Assembly (NCBI RefSeq): GCF_900460245.1
Contig: NZ_UHIP01000001.1
Coordinates: forward strand, 2,728,001-2,792,000
Source: Vibrio fluvialis
GTDB lineage: Bacteria; Pseudomonadota; Gammaproteobacteria; Enterobacterales; Vibrionaceae
Reading direction: 5' to 3'
Length of the DNA stretch: 64,000 nucleotides
Part shown: positions 1 through 9,799 of the stretch, piece by piece
How the letters are laid out: each line of letters opens with the position of its first letter
Position numbering within the stretch: the first letter of the stretch is position 1
Notes under the pieces: model-generated
The model's input: only the letters and a program-made list of their open reading frames with translations
What the model was told of the DNA's origin: nothing
Database searches by the model: none
Position numbers and translations under genes: made by a program

Positions 1-652
1 CCATCTTTTCGAATCGGAGTTCAATTCGACGGTGGAGCTCAGCCCTTTCCTTGGGAGCTATAGCGAACTGCTTGACGCGAAATGGCAATGCTTCGCCTTT
101 CGTTTGGGTCAGTTCAGTAAGAGTTTTACCTGAAATCCGATAAACTTCCAATGCCCGAGATAATCTTTGTGGATCATTTGGATGAATTCGCTCGGCAGAA
201 ATGGGATCAATCTGACGTAATTGTTCGTGCAACGCCGCCCAGCCCAGTTGCTGAGCCTCTTGTTCGATCTGCTGACGAATCTCAGGATCGGCCGCTGGCA
301 GTGGCGATAAGCCTTCCAGCAAAGCCTTGTAGTAGAGCATGGTTCCGCCCACCAGCAACGGAATTTTGCCTTGTTCAACAATCGCCTGCATCTCTCTCAG
401 CGCATCGCGGCGAAAATCAGCCGCCGAATAGGCTTCACTCGGATCGAGAATGTCGATCAAGCGATGTGGCGCCAACGCCAGTTCATCTTGGTCTGGTTTG
501 GCAGTACCGATATCCATGCCTTTGTAGATCAACGCAGAATCCACGCTGATGATCTCAACCGGAAATTTTTGACGCAGGCGAATGGCCAGATCGGTTTTAC
601 CGGAAGCGGTCGGCCCCATCAGAAACAGGGCTAAAGGTAATTGTGTGCTCAT
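1..652 (-). CDS. miaA: tRNA dimethylallyltransferase MiaA (partial, C-terminus outside window)
   Basis: MiaA transfers a dimethylallyl group to A37 of tRNAs reading UNN codons (i6A). Reading the minus strand from the ATG at 652 gives an open frame to the window edge, about 217 of the usual ~310 residues. It starts [20 protein letters not shown], with the P-loop GPTASGKT at residues 13-20. Further family signatures follow: [25 protein letters not shown] and [13 protein letters not shown]. The start overlaps the mutL stop by 4 nt (ATGA), so the two are translationally coupled. mutL-miaA is conserved in gammaproteobacteria, where hfq normally follows. The 3' third lies outside the window. Confidence 0.95.
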   Translation of the reverse strand, partial: MSTQLPLALFLMGPTASGKTDLAIRLRQKFPVEIISVDSALIYKGMDIGTAKPDQDELALAPHRLIDILDPSEAYSAADFRRDALREMQAIVEQGKIPLLVGGTMLYYKALLEGLSPLPAADPEIRQQIEQEAQQLGWAALHEQLRQIDPISAERIHPNDPQRLSRALEVYRISGKTLTELTQTKGEALPFRVKQFAIAPKERAELHRRIELRFEKM

Positions 653-2589
653 GAGTTTAGTGCTGCAATGGTCGCGGAAAAATCCACAGGTCGGACAAAA
701 CGCTCATCGTGCAGTGGGAGGTTGCCCTGCCACATCTGCTCAATCTCTGCAATCAACTGGATCGCTTCTGACAAAGTGTAGTCAGCTTTCGTGCTCACCA
801 CACGATCGCTCAGCCAATCAGCGAGCGAATTCAGATCCAGCGGCTTGTCGGCCTGCTCAAAATTCAAAGACGCGTAAGATAACAGATCTGGGATCAGAAT
901 TTGTAGATTTTGCTGTCTGAGTGGCTGCGGCACGCCCATCACCATCAAGGATCCCGGATTGCGCGGTTTAAGTTCCAAGCCTAATTGTGTCAGCAGCGGC
1001 TGATAATGCTCCAAAGCCTGAGCTTCCTGCGCCGACATCTTCAACGACAACGGCACCAAGAGTGGCTGACTCTTCAATGCACCTTGCTGCGCATTTAACT
1101 GGCCGCGAACTTTGAGCCACGCAGCCTGACTGAGTGACAACAGCACGCAGCCTTGCGGAGCATTCATCAGCAGATAGCGCCCACGTACCACCGCCACCGC
1201 TTTCCCCAGTTGCTGCACCGTAAAAATGTCCGCTGTTGCCTGCTCCGCCACTACGGTGGCTGGTTCCTGCTTGGGCGTCGCGGGCAATTCCGGTGTTTGC
1301 ATCAGCGCCTGATAGGCGCGCACTTCAGCCTGAGAAGGCGAAGGTGCACTGACTCGTTCTTGTACTGGTTTGCCTTTTGCTTTCGGTGATTCAACCCAGT
1401 CACTGTGTTTAGGGGCTTCGCGCACCTGATCACGGGTCGATTCATGCTCTGGCCGTTCATAATCGCTGCGGCCAGGATAAGCAGGCGTGCTCTCGACAGC
1501 CTGTATCACCCGCTCTGGCACCGCTGACGCCAGTTCAGGCTCGTCGTGATAGTGGAAAGCCGATTCGTTGTGCGCTGGCGCATCAATGTGCTGACTTTCA
1601 GCCAGCGCGCTGCTGAGCGCCTGATAAATGAAATCGTGTACCAGACGCGCCTGATGAAAACGCACTTCGTGTTTGGCAGGATGCACGTTGACATCGACCT
1701 GATGCGGATCCAGCTCAATAAACAACACGTAAGTGGCAAACTGATCCGGGCGCAGGCTGGTTTCATAGCTCTGACGAATCGCGTGATTGATCAGTTTGTC
1801 ACGCATCATGCGACCATTGACGTAGCAGTATTGCAGATCGCTCTGCTGGCGAGCGCCTTCCGGCGTAGTGATCCAGCCATGCAGTGTCAGCCCTTGATGT
1901 TCCAGCTCGATTTTCAGCATATGGCGCACAAACGGCGCACCGCACACCGCCGCAATGCGTTTTTCCATCTGAATATCGGTTTTTGCCGCTCGGTACTGAC
2001 GCACTAATTTGCCGTTATGACGCAGGTTGAACGTGACGTCAAAGCGGCTGAGTGCGATCCGCTTCAGCAGTTCATCAATATGGGTGAATTCGGTTTTTTC
2101 AGTGCGCAGAAACTTGCGCCGTGCTGGCGTATTGAAGAACAAATCGAGCACTTCCACTGTGGTACCAATCGGGTGTGCCGCAGGTTGCAACTGCACTTGC
2201 ATGTCCCGACCTTCACTGTATGCCGACCAAGCTTCTTCCTGAGTTGCCGGGCGCGAAGTGAGCGTCAAACGCGACACCGAACTGATACTCGCCAGCGCTT
2301 CGCCACGAAACCCGAGGCTGATAATGGCTTCCAGATCGTCCAGAGTATGGATTTTCGACGTAGCATGACGACTCAGCGCCAACCCGAGTTCCTCTTTATC
2401 AATACCGCAACCGTTATCACGAATACGGATCAATTTGGCACCGCCCTTTTCAATATCAATATCGATACGGGTTGCGCCGGAATCGAGGCTGTTTTCCACC
2501 AGCTCTTTCACCACCGAAGCGGGTCTTTCGACCACCTCTCCGGCAGCAATCTGGTTCGCCAGCCGCGCTGGCAGAATGCGAATCGTCAT
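649..2589 (-). CDS. mutL: DNA mismatch repair protein MutL
   Basis: MutL is the GHKL ATPase that links MutS mismatch recognition to MutH and UvrD. The 646 residues show the N-terminal ATPase motifs: [12 protein letters not shown] with the Mg-binding Asn near residue 33, DNGCGI, and [13 protein letters not shown]. The transducer domain follows ([12 protein letters not shown] near 310). A variable Pro/Gln-rich linker spans about residues 340-450, then the C-terminal dimerisation domain. I see no metal-binding DQHAxE endonuclease motif, as expected for MutL of MutH-containing bacteria. The gene sits 12 nt after amiB and overlaps miaA by 4 nt. Confidence 0.97.
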   Translation of the reverse strand: MTIRILPARLANQIAAGEVVERPASVVKELVENSLDSGATRIDIDIEKGGAKLIRIRDNGCGIDKEELGLALSRHATSKIHTLDDLEAIISLGFRGEALASISSVSRLTLTSRPATQEEAWSAYSEGRDMQVQLQPAAHPIGTTVEVLDLFFNTPARRKFLRTEKTEFTHIDELLKRIALSRFDVTFNLRHNGKLVRQYRAAKTDIQMEKRIAAVCGAPFVRHMLKIELEHQGLTLHGWITTPEGARQQSDLQYCYVNGRMMRDKLINHAIRQSYETSLRPDQFATYVLFIELDPHQVDVNVHPAKHEVRFHQARLVHDFIYQALSSALAESQHIDAPAHNESAFHYHDEPELASAVPERVIQAVESTPAYPGRSDYERPEHESTRDQVREAPKHSDWVESPKAKGKPVQERVSAPSPSQAEVRAYQALMQTPELPATPKQEPATVVAEQATADIFTVQQLGKAVAVVRGRYLLMNAPQGCVLLSLSQAAWLKVRGQLNAQQGALKSQPLLVPLSLKMSAQEAQALEHYQPLLTQLGLELKPRNPGSLMVMGVPQPLRQQNLQILIPDLLSYASLNFEQADKPLDLNSLADWLSDRVVSTKADYTLSEAIQLIAEIEQMWQGNLPLHDERFVRPVDFSATIAALNS

Positions 2590-2601
2590 ACTCGCCCTGT
2601 G

Positions 2602-4320
2602 TTATTTGTTCGGAATAATCAGTACCTGACCAACCGCCAGCTGATCAGAGCGCAGTTTGTTAGCATCGCGGATGCTCTGCACACTGACGTTATACTCACT
2701 GGCGATTTTGCCCAGAAACTCACCGCGTGCCACTTTGTGTTTACGCAACGGCTTGTCTTTGAGACTGACGGTAATTTTCAGTTTCTGACCCAGCTTGAGC
2801 GTATCGGACTTGAGGTTATTTTCCCGCTTAATCGTCTCAACGGAGACTTTGTAAGTACTGGCAATCTTGCCAAGGTAATCCCCCGATTTGACCACGTGAG
2901 TGACGGTTTCGGTTTCAACCGGATTACTCACCACAGGCACGGGCACCGGACCGCGACTGCCACCAGGAATCGTCAGCACTTGGCCAACCGCCAGACTGTT
3001 ACTTTTCAGTTTATTGGTCTGAACAATTTCATCAACACTGGTGCCATATTTGCTGGCAATCACCGACAGCGATTCGCCACGCTGCACTTTGTGTTTCTGC
3101 GTCTTACCGCGGTTAGCAAACAGGGTTCCTTCCGGTGGGTTGTCTTCAAAATATTGCACTAAGGCTTTGGTCAGAGCATGCGCCAATTTGTCCTGATGAC
3201 TGCGCTGGAACAGCAGCTTCTCTTCACTTGGGTTGGAAATAAAGCCCGTTTCGACCAGCACCGATGGAATGTCCGGCGATTTCAGCACCGCCAGACTGGC
3301 ATTGACCGGCTCACGTTTATGCAGATACGCGACTTTACCCATTTCACGGAGAATATTGGTCGCAACTTTATAGCCTTCTTTTTGTGAATGGCTGAATTGC
3401 AAATCCAATAACGTTTGGCTCACATTGCGGTCGGCATTGTTTTTCGCCAGCACTTCCCCGGCGCCGCCGAGCAGTTCCGATTGCTGCTCATGGTTTTCGA
3501 CCCAGCGGGCAATTTCGGTGTTGGCACGACGAGTATTCAGTACGAAGACCGAACCACCACGCGGCTGCGGCGTATGGAAAGCATCGGCATGAATCGACAC
3601 CAGTAGATGCGCTTTATTCTTCCGCGCAATCTCAGAGCGTTTATTCAGGTTAACGAAGTAGTCACCGCGGCGGGTCAACACCGCTTTCATACCCGGAACT
3701 GCATCAATCTGGTCTGCCAACTTTTTGGCCACACTCAGCGTGACATCTTTTTCGTATTTGCGGGTTGGCCCGATCGAGCCCGGGTCTTCACCACCGTGGC
3801 CCGCATCAATCGCGACAACGATATCGGCAGTACCATACAGCTGAGAGGCATCGCGACTGACTTTAGTTTCGCTGCTCGGTTTGGCCGCTGGCGGGGTGCT
3901 GTTTTCGCCATGGGGCAGATCGATCACCAGACGATGGCCGTACTGGCCACCCGGCGTCGGTGCAAGTTTGAATAGCTGAGGTGCGGATTTCTTTTTGAGT
4001 TCCAGCACCAGACGATAGGTCGATTTTTCTGGTGGCGAACTGGCGCGGATTTTGGTCAGTATCGCGCTGTCGCTGACATTGACCGGTAATTTGGTGCCGA
4101 GTGAGGTCTGTTTGAGATCGACCACCAGTCGGTCGGGTCCGCTGAGGGTGAAATAACTGAAATCAACTTCGGACTTCACGTCGATCACGACACGCGTTTC
4201 GTCCGGAGAGGGCCAGACTCGAACCCCCTCCAACACATTAGCCTGCGCAGCACTGGCAAGGAAAGCGGTCGCCAGGGCAAGCCAGACGACCAAAGAACGA
4301 CAAACTTTAACGATCAACAT
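2602..4320 (-). CDS. amiB: N-acetylmuramoyl-L-alanine amidase AmiB with three LysM domains
   Basis: This periplasmic zinc amidase cleaves the stem peptide from septal peptidoglycan during cell separation. A signal peptide ends near residue 27 (LASAAQA). An AMIN domain spans about 28-137. The Amidase_3 domain spans about 165-390 with the expected zinc/catalytic residues H175 (DAGHGG), E190, H244 (SIHADA) and E358 (VETGFISN). Three LysM murein-binding repeats follow at about 409-453, 474-518 and 527-570. At 572 residues it is longer than E. coli AmiB (~445), which lacks LysM. It overlaps the end of tsaE by 7 nt. Its likely activator EnvC is encoded at 17.3 kb. Confidence 0.96.
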   Translation of the reverse strand: MLIVKVCRSLVVWLALATAFLASAAQANVLEGVRVWPSPDETRVVIDVKSEVDFSYFTLSGPDRLVVDLKQTSLGTKLPVNVSDSAILTKIRASSPPEKSTYRLVLELKKKSAPQLFKLAPTPGGQYGHRLVIDLPHGENSTPPAAKPSSETKVSRDASQLYGTADIVVAIDAGHGGEDPGSIGPTRKYEKDVTLSVAKKLADQIDAVPGMKAVLTRRGDYFVNLNKRSEIARKNKAHLLVSIHADAFHTPQPRGGSVFVLNTRRANTEIARWVENHEQQSELLGGAGEVLAKNNADRNVSQTLLDLQFSHSQKEGYKVATNILREMGKVAYLHKREPVNASLAVLKSPDIPSVLVETGFISNPSEEKLLFQRSHQDKLAHALTKALVQYFEDNPPEGTLFANRGKTQKHKVQRGESLSVIASKYGTSVDEIVQTNKLKSNSLAVGQVLTIPGGSRGPVPVPVVSNPVETETVTHVVKSGDYLGKIASTYKVSVETIKRENNLKSDTLKLGQKLKITVSLKDKPLRKHKVARGEFLGKIASEYNVSVQSIRDANKLRSDQLAVGQVLIIPNK

Positions 4321-4778
4321 AACTCCAACTGACTCAGTAATGTACGCCCATAGTCGTTGTTGGCGGTCAGTACCGCCTGACGCTGGCTACCATCGTAACG
4401 CATTTCGAGATCAATATCCGACGTCGGTAGCATGCCACAGCCCTTTTCCGGCCATTCCACTAAACAAATCGCGTCGTCGGTAAAATAGTCACGGATCCCC
4501 ATAAACTCTAACTCTTCAGGATCCGCCAAGCGGTAAAGATCGAAGTGGTACACCTGCCACTGTGCCAGTTGATAAGGTTCTACCAAGGTATAGGTCGGGC
4601 TTTTCACATTGCCTGCATGACCCAGAGCTCGAATAAAACCGCGGCTGAACGTCGTTTTACCTGCACCAAGATCGCCGTGTAAGTACAAGGTGGTTTGTTG
4701 AGTACACAGTTTTGCCAGCGCTGTGCCTAGGTCTACCGTCGCTTGTTCATCTTTAAGGGTGAAGGTCTTAGTGCTCAT
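4314..4778 (-). CDS. tsaE: tRNA threonylcarbamoyladenosine biosynthesis ATPase TsaE
   Basis: TsaE is the small P-loop ATPase of the TsaBCDE system that makes t6A37 in ANN-decoding tRNAs. The Walker A motif [14 protein letters not shown] is clear, followed by [10 protein letters not shown] and [20 protein letters not shown], all family hallmarks. I chose the ATG at 4778 ([10 protein letters not shown], 154 aa) because a purine-rich AGAGA lies upstream. An in-frame ATG at 4805 would add nine residues but has no visible Shine-Dalgarno. It overlaps amiB by 7 nt and heads tsaE-amiB-mutL-miaA. In E. coli nnr lies between queG and tsaE; here tsaE faces queG directly. Confidence 0.95.
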   Translation of the reverse strand: MSTKTFTLKDEQATVDLGTALAKLCTQQTTLYLHGDLGAGKTTFSRGFIRALGHAGNVKSPTYTLVEPYQLAQWQVYHFDLYRLADPEELEFMGIRDYFTDDAICLVEWPEKGCGMLPTSDIDLEMRYDGSQRQAVLTANNDYGRTLLSQLELC

Positions 4779-4989
4779 TGAAAATATCTCTAACGTGTCG
4801 GACATCGACTATATAAAAACCAAAAGAAACCGAATAGTAAACTGGGTTGGATTTGAGAGACAAGCTCTCTTCTGTAAGCAAACCGAAAAATATTCGCCAA
4901 TTGGGTAGGAAAAAAGCGAGATCGTGCCGCTGGATCCACCGCCGGAGATCCGCTAAGATCCCCGCCCCCTTTTACCGAGCTGAACCGTT

Positions 4990-6102
4990 ATGGACTATCA
5001 CGCACTTGCAGATCAAATCAAAAGCTGGGCTATTGAGCTCGGGTTTGAGAAAGTCGGGATCTGCGATGTGGATCTGAGCCAACATGAAGCCAAGTTGCAG
5101 CAGTGGCTTGATGCCGGTTATCACGGTGAAATGGATTGGATGGCGCGTCACGGCATGATGCGCGCGCGCCCTGCAGAGCTATTACCCGGTACAGTACGAG
5201 TGATCAGCGCGCGGATGAACTATCTGCCGCCGCAAGCCCAGTTTGCCAGCAACCTGAATAATCCGGCACATGCCTACATCAGTCGCTACGCTTTGGGTCG
5301 CGACTACCACAAACTGGTGCGTAATCAGCTCAAAAAGCTGGGTGAGAAAATCGAAGCCGCAGTTGGTGAGCTCGGTTATCGGCCGTTTGTCGACTCCGCG
5401 CCAATTCTGGAGCGCCCGCTGGCACAGAAAGCCGGACTGGGCTGGACTGGCAAACACTCACTGATTCTGGATAAAGACGCCGGCTCCTGGTTCTTTCTTG
5501 GTGAGTTGCTGGTTGATATTCCGCTGCCCGTCGATACGCCGTCTGTAGACCAATGTGGTAAATGCCGCGCCTGCGTGACGTCCTGCCCGACAGGTGCCAT
5601 CGTCGCCGATGGCGTGGTCGATGCGCGGCGCTGTATTTCTTATCTCACGATAGAATACGATGGCGTGATTCCTCTGGAGTTTCGCAAAGCGATGGGCAAC
5701 CGCATTTATGGTTGTGACGATTGCCAACTGGTGTGCCCATGGAATCGATACGCCGACCTCACGCAGCAATCTGACTTCCACCGCCGCCCGGCTTTCAGCG
5801 AGCCCGATCTGGTCACTTTGTTTGAATGGGACGAAGCCACGTTTCTGCGCAATATGGAAGGTTCTGCCATCCGCCGCATTGGCCACCAGCAATGGCAACG
5901 CAATCTGATTATTGCCATGGGGAACGCACCTTATTCCTCCCGCATCATCGACGCCTTAACGCGTAAGCAAGGCCAGTCTGAGCTGCTGGACGAACATATC
6001 CAATGGGCGCTTGAGGAACAAGAGCGTCAGTTACCGTTCAGCAACACGAAACACCAGCGACTGGTACGTATCGTTGAGAAAGGACTGCCAAGAGATGCGT
6101 AG
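4990..6102 (+). CDS. queG: Epoxyqueuosine reductase QueG
   Basis: QueG is a cobalamin- and 4Fe-4S-dependent enzyme that reduces epoxyqueuosine to queuosine at the wobble base of GUN tRNAs. Over 370 residues it shows the DUF1730-type N-terminal domain (YHGEMDWMARH, then SARMNYLPP) and ALGRDYHK. Two 4Fe-4S cluster motifs follow, CGKCRACVTSCPTGAI and CDDCQLVCPWN. A C-terminal HEAT-like region includes RRIGHQQWQRNLIIAMGN. It is divergent from tsaE with a 211-nt spacer and is followed by the gene-free region leading to the Gly/fMet tRNA array. Length and motifs match the family. Confidence 0.96.
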   Translation: MDYHALADQIKSWAIELGFEKVGICDVDLSQHEAKLQQWLDAGYHGEMDWMARHGMMRARPAELLPGTVRVISARMNYLPPQAQFASNLNNPAHAYISRYALGRDYHKLVRNQLKKLGEKIEAAVGELGYRPFVDSAPILERPLAQKAGLGWTGKHSLILDKDAGSWFFLGELLVDIPLPVDTPSVDQCGKCRACVTSCPTGAIVADGVVDARRCISYLTIEYDGVIPLEFRKAMGNRIYGCDDCQLVCPWNRYADLTQQSDFHRRPAFSEPDLVTLFEWDEATFLRNMEGSAIRRIGHQQWQRNLIIAMGNAPYSSRIIDALTRKQGQSELLDEHIQWALEEQERQLPFSNTKHQRLVRIVEKGLPRDA

Positions 6103-6680
6103 ATGAGAACCGTTTGCACAAACAGTACGCACAGACTTTGATATGCTTCTCAAATATTCCAAATGTGGAAAAAATTTTTAATGAGACATTGTTTTCTAAA
6201 TCTCAGAAAAGTTAGTCACATCAGCAGGAAATGATTAGGATCAATGAAAATACAGTTAATGATCGTTTTTTGTTGGAATGCTTGTTGCAGAGAAATGAAT
6301 TAAGTTCATAAAAAACAATGATTTAAGTGACATCCTCTAATATTTCAGAATCTGAATTGCCGAAAAAGATCCTGCCGCAAGTCACCATTCCAGCTACTGA
6401 AAAACACTTTATGCACCAAGTTATCCACAGAAAAAAAATGTGGATAAGTCTGTTAATGAACAGTACAAAGTGAGTCTGTATCCGGTTAAACAGGCTACCC
6501 GGCTGGGTATCACGTTCAGAAAGACAAAAAAATCACACTACTTTTCAGCAGCGCGTTTCTTTTAGGGGGGCTTATGCTTCACAGCATTATAGAAAGAGCA
6601 TTGGCGATTTGCCAAACTTTTGCCGTTTTAAGAGTAAAAAAATCTGCGTCTAGCGCAGTGATCTCTTGAAACGAAGAAAT
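6103..6680. other. Gene-free region with DnaA-box-like sites, possible datA counterpart
   Basis: No plausible gene lies in these 578 bases between queG and the tRNA array. An inverted pair of perfect DnaA boxes, TTATCCACA at 6421-6429 and TGTGGATAA at 6439-6447, is separated by 9 nt. A relaxed-consensus box (TGTGGAAAA, reverse of TTTTCCACA) lies at 6164-6172. Single-mismatch boxes lie at 6212-6220 (TTAGTCACA) and 6409-6417 (TTATGCACC). The flanks are A+T-rich. In E. coli the DnaA-titrating/RIDA-like locus datA lies in the same interval, between queG and the glyV tRNA operon. Functional equivalence is inferred from synteny and boxes; I could not pick out a convincing IHF site by eye. Confidence 0.55.
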
Positions 6681-6757
<77 letters not shown>

Positions 6758-6799
6758 TCCGTATTGTGTCATCGTTAAGCACGATGAGGGCTTTTAAAC

Positions 6800-6875
6800 T
6801 GGAGCGACACACGAGGTTCGAACTCGTGACCTCAACCTTGGCAAGGTTGCGCTCTACCAACTGAGCTAGTGTCGC
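6800..6875 (-). tRNA. tRNA-Gly (GCC)
   Basis: 76 nt with encoded CCA. The acceptor 5' end is GCGACAC, the anticodon loop CTTGCCAAG, and the T-arm GTTCGAAC. The sequence is identical to the other five Gly copies in the array. Confidence 0.97.
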
Positions 6876-6909
6876 ATGTCATCGTTGAGCACGATAAAAG
6901 CTATCAATC

Positions 6910-6985
6910 TGGAGCGACACACGAGGTTCGAACTCGTGACCTCAACCTTGGCAAGGTTGCGCTCTACCAACTGAGCTAGTGTCGC
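6910..6985 (-). tRNA. tRNA-Gly (GCC)
   Basis: Second Gly copy counted from the left, identical 76-nt cloverleaf with encoded CCA and GCC anticodon. The spacer to its neighbours is a ~34-nt repeat containing CGTTgAGCACGAT. Confidence 0.97.
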
Positions 6986-7018
6986 ATGTCACCGTTGAGC
7001 ACGATGAAGGCTATCAAC

Positions 7019-7094
7019 TGGAGCGACACACGAGGTTCGAACTCGTGACCTCAACCTTGGCAAGGTTGCGCTCTACCAACTGAGCTAGTGTCGC
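7019..7094 (-). tRNA. tRNA-Gly (GCC)
   Basis: Third Gly copy, identical in sequence, with encoded CCA and GCC anticodon. Confidence 0.97.
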
Positions 7095-7128
7095 ATGTCA
7101 CCGTTAAGCACGATAAAAGCTGTCAATC

Positions 7129-7204
7129 TGGAGCGACACACGAGGTTCGAACTCGTGACCTCAACCTTGGCAAGGTTGCGCTCTACCAACTGAGCTAGTG
7201 TCGC
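7129..7204 (-). tRNA. tRNA-Gly (GCC)
   Basis: Fourth Gly copy, identical in sequence, with encoded CCA and GCC anticodon. Confidence 0.97.
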
Positions 7205-7237
7205 AAAGATTAAATGCCGTGGCACTCAATCTGAATT

Positions 7238-7314
<77 letters not shown>

Positions 7315-7371
7315 TCCGTATTGTGTCATCGTTAAGCACGATGAAAGCTATTCCACCCTAACAAAAGAAAG

Positions 7372-7447
7372 TGGAGCGACACACGAGGTTCGAACTCGTG
7401 ACCTCAACCTTGGCAAGGTTGCGCTCTACCAACTGAGCTAGTGTCGC
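7372..7447 (-). tRNA. tRNA-Gly (GCC)
   Basis: Fifth Gly copy, identical in sequence, with encoded CCA and GCC anticodon. It pairs with the fMet copy upstream as a repeated Gly-fMet unit. Confidence 0.97.
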
Positions 7448-7480
7448 AAAGATTAAATGCCGTGGCACTCAATCTGAATT

Positions 7481-7557
<77 letters not shown>

Positions 7558-7612
7558 TCCGTATTGTGTCACCGTTAAGCACGATGAAGGCTACCCACTC
7601 TAACAAAGAAAG

Positions 7613-7688
7613 TGGAGCGACACACGAGGTTCGAACTCGTGACCTCAACCTTGGCAAGGTTGCGCTCTACCAACTGAGCTAGTGTCGC
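7613..7688 (-). tRNA. tRNA-Gly (GCC), first gene of the array
   Basis: Sixth Gly copy and the promoter-proximal gene of the nine-tRNA minus-strand operon, 76 nt with GCC anticodon and encoded CCA. The promoter lies about 35 nt upstream at 7722-7749. Confidence 0.97.
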
Positions 7689-7721
7689 ATCAACAACGTT
7701 TTCCGTCGTTTAGGGCTGCGA

Positions 7722-7749
7722 ATTATAAGAGCATTTCTGTGTGATGCAA
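7722..7749 (-). promoter_or_regulatory. Promoter of the Gly/fMet tRNA array
   Basis: On the minus strand a -35 TTGCAT (7744-7749) and a perfect -10 TATAAT (7722-7727) are spaced by 16 nt. A GC-containing start region (TCGCAGCCC) follows, as at stable-RNA promoters under stringent control. It directs transcription into the nine tRNA genes. Confidence 0.8.
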
Positions 7750-7901
7750 GAACTTCTCGCGAAAAAAATCTAATTTTTTTTCAGTTGATGAAAAAGCACT
7801 CAAATCAGGCGATTCAACAACCAGAATGTGCTGAACTAACCATCAACACTCTCTTTCACCGCCCTTTGGAACAAGCTGATATTCGGCATGGGCGCCGGAA
7901 A

Positions 7902-8447
7902 TTAGATGTTGAAAATGGTGCCGCGGTAAAATTTCAGCTCCGCAATCGACTCTCGAATGTCATCCAATGCCAGATGGCTGCCCTGTTTAGAGAATCCATC
8001 CAATACTTCTGGCTTCCAGCGACGAGTCAGTTCTTTAATCGTGCTGACGTCGATATAGCGGTAATGGAAGTATTCTTCCAGGCGCGGCATGTGTTTGTAC
8101 AGGAAACGGCGATCCTGGCCAATGCTGTTACCACAAATCGGCGATTTACCGGCAGGTACCCACTGCTCAAGAAACGCGATGGTCTGCGCCACTGCATCGT
8201 CTTCATTTACTGAGCTTTGACGCACGCGCTCAACCAAACCACTGTTGGTGTGAGTATTGGTACACCAATCGTCCATTTTCTGCAGCTCAGATTCCGGCTG
8301 ATGCACCGCCAGTACCGGACCTTCCGCCAGAATATTAAGCTGGCTGTCAGTCACAATGGACGCAATTTCAATGATTTTATGGGTTTCAGGATCTAAGCCT
8401 GTCATCTCTAAATCGATCCAGATTAGGTTTTGATCGCTAAAAGACAT
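7902..8447 (-). CDS. orn: Oligoribonuclease Orn
   Basis: Orn is the essential 3'-5' exoribonuclease that degrades di- and short oligoribonucleotides, including pGpG from c-di-GMP turnover. It belongs to the DEDDh family: D12 and E14 lie in [11 protein letters not shown], then [12 protein letters not shown], and a C-terminal H and D in [12 protein letters not shown] chose the ATG at 8447 ([12 protein letters not shown], 181 aa) because that matches the family N-terminus; a TTG-initiated extension to 8507 is open but unlike homologues. No strong Shine-Dalgarno is visible. The gene diverges from rsgA, and orn-rsgA-psd is a conserved neighbourhood. Confidence 0.96.
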   Translation of the reverse strand: MSFSDQNLIWIDLEMTGLDPETHKIIEIASIVTDSQLNILAEGPVLAVHQPESELQKMDDWCTNTHTNSGLVERVRQSSVNEDDAVAQTIAFLEQWVPAGKSPICGNSIGQDRRFLYKHMPRLEEYFHYRYIDVSTIKELTRRWKPEVLDGFSKQGSHLALDDIRESIAELKFYRGTIFNI

Positions 8448-8607
8448 AGAGGAGTACCTATATAGGTTTGCCGATAAAGCAGGTACTATATACCCAAGTC
8501 TGTACAATTCAAATTATCAGCTCACGCTGGTAAGTAGGATTTCAACCGGACGGGTGCGACGTATTACGCGTCGTACATCCCGTCCTGCAACGCGAAAGTA
8601 GAACAGA

Positions 8608-9669
8608 GTGGCAAAGAAAAAGAAGCTGACAAAAGGCCAGGTAAGGCGTGTACGAAGCAACCAGCATAAGAAACTGAAACAGGAAGAAACCGTTCAGTGG
8701 GATGAATCGATGCTGGAAAACGCAAAAACTGGCTTGGTGATCACCCGTTTTGGTCAACATGCGGATATTGAAGATCCTGAAACTCAGGCCATTCATCGCT
8801 GCAACCTGCGCCGCGGCATTGAGAGTCTGGTCTCTGGCGACCGTGTGATCTGGCGTCCGGGTATCGAAACGATGGCGGGCATTTCCGGCGTGGTGGAAGC
8901 GGTCGAACCGCGCAGTTCGGTGTTAACCCGTCCGGATTATTACGATGGTTTAAAACCAGTGGCCGCCAACGTCGACCAGATGGTGATCGTCTCTTCCGTG
9001 TTGCCAGAGCTGTCGCTGAATATCATCGATCGCTATCTGATCGCTGCTGAAACCCTGTCGATTGCACCGCTACTGGTGCTCAACAAAGTCGATTTGCTGG
9101 ATGAAGAAAAGCGCGCACTGTACCAACAATGGCTCACTGAGTACGAGAAGATCGGTTATCAGGTACTTTACGTGAGCAAAAACAGTGGGGAAGGTATCGA
9201 AGCACTGGAAGCCAAGCTGCGCGATCGTACCAACATTTTTGTTGGCCAGTCCGGAGTGGGGAAATCCAGCCTGGTGAATGCCCTGATGCCCGAACTGGAA
9301 GAGATGGTCGAAGAGGGTGAGATTTCAGAAAACTCGGGCCTTGGCCAGCACACGACTACCGCAGCACGTCTGTACCATATTCCGTCCGGTGGTGACCTGA
9401 TCGACTCACCGGGAGTGCGTGAGTTCGGTTTGTGGCACTTAGAAGCGGAAGACGTTACCAAAGCCTTTGTCGAATTTCGTCCTTACTTAGGTGGCTGTAA
9501 ATTCCGCGACTGCAAACACGGTGATGATCCGGGCTGCTTGCTGCGTGAAGCGGTGGACAAAGGCGAAATCAGCGCCACTCGCTTTGAGAACTACCACCGT
9601 ATCATCGAAAGCATGGCCGAGAATAAAGCCAACCGACAGTATTCACGCAACAAAAAAGCGGACCTGTAA
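8608..9669 (+). CDS. rsgA: Small ribosomal subunit biogenesis GTPase RsgA
   Basis: RsgA (YjeQ) is a late 30S-assembly GTPase that checks the decoding centre. The 353 residues show the circularly permuted G motifs in the order G4-G1-G3: NKVD at 159-162, GQSGVGKS at 213-220 and DSPG at 266-269. An N-terminal OB fold precedes them. A C-terminal zinc knuckle uses C297, C302, H304 and C310. The Lys-rich start [11 protein letters not shown] uses GTG at 8608. It is divergent from orn and 130 nt upstream of psd, with a terminator-like hairpin between. Confidence 0.96.
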   Translation: MAKKKKLTKGQVRRVRSNQHKKLKQEETVQWDESMLENAKTGLVITRFGQHADIEDPETQAIHRCNLRRGIESLVSGDRVIWRPGIETMAGISGVVEAVEPRSSVLTRPDYYDGLKPVAANVDQMVIVSSVLPELSLNIIDRYLIAAETLSIAPLLVLNKVDLLDEEKRALYQQWLTEYEKIGYQVLYVSKNSGEGIEALEAKLRDRTNIFVGQSGVGKSSLVNALMPELEEMVEEGEISENSGLGQHTTTAARLYHIPSGGDLIDSPGVREFGLWHLEAEDVTKAFVEFRPYLGGCKFRDCKHGDDPGCLLREAVDKGEISATRFENYHRIIESMAENKANRQYSRNKKADL

Positions 9670-9676
9670 TCACATC

Positions 9677-9715
9677 CCGCTCTTGGCTTTGAGATAAAAC
9701 GAGAGCGGTCTTTCT
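9677..9715 (+). terminator. Terminator after rsgA
   Basis: The arms CCGCTCT (9677-9683) and AGAGCGG (9702-9708) flank an 18-nt loop and are followed by TCTTTCTTCT. The U-tract is imperfect, so read-through into psd is likely. Confidence 0.5.
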
Positions 9716-9799
9716 TCTCGCGGGGATAAATGCTGACATCACTAACGAATTTCAGTAACATTCCGCGCCCAAAGATTAAACACATTGGAATGACTTACA

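Noticed and set aside
2017..2242. Frameshift or pseudogene in mutL
   Set aside because: The 646-residue minus-strand frame is continuous with all motifs in order.
2017..3162. A 381-codon plus-strand open frame opposite mutL and amiB
   Set aside because: It is the reverse complement of two well-supported genes and spans their boundary. Its Phe/Arg/His-rich composition is typical of an antisense shadow.
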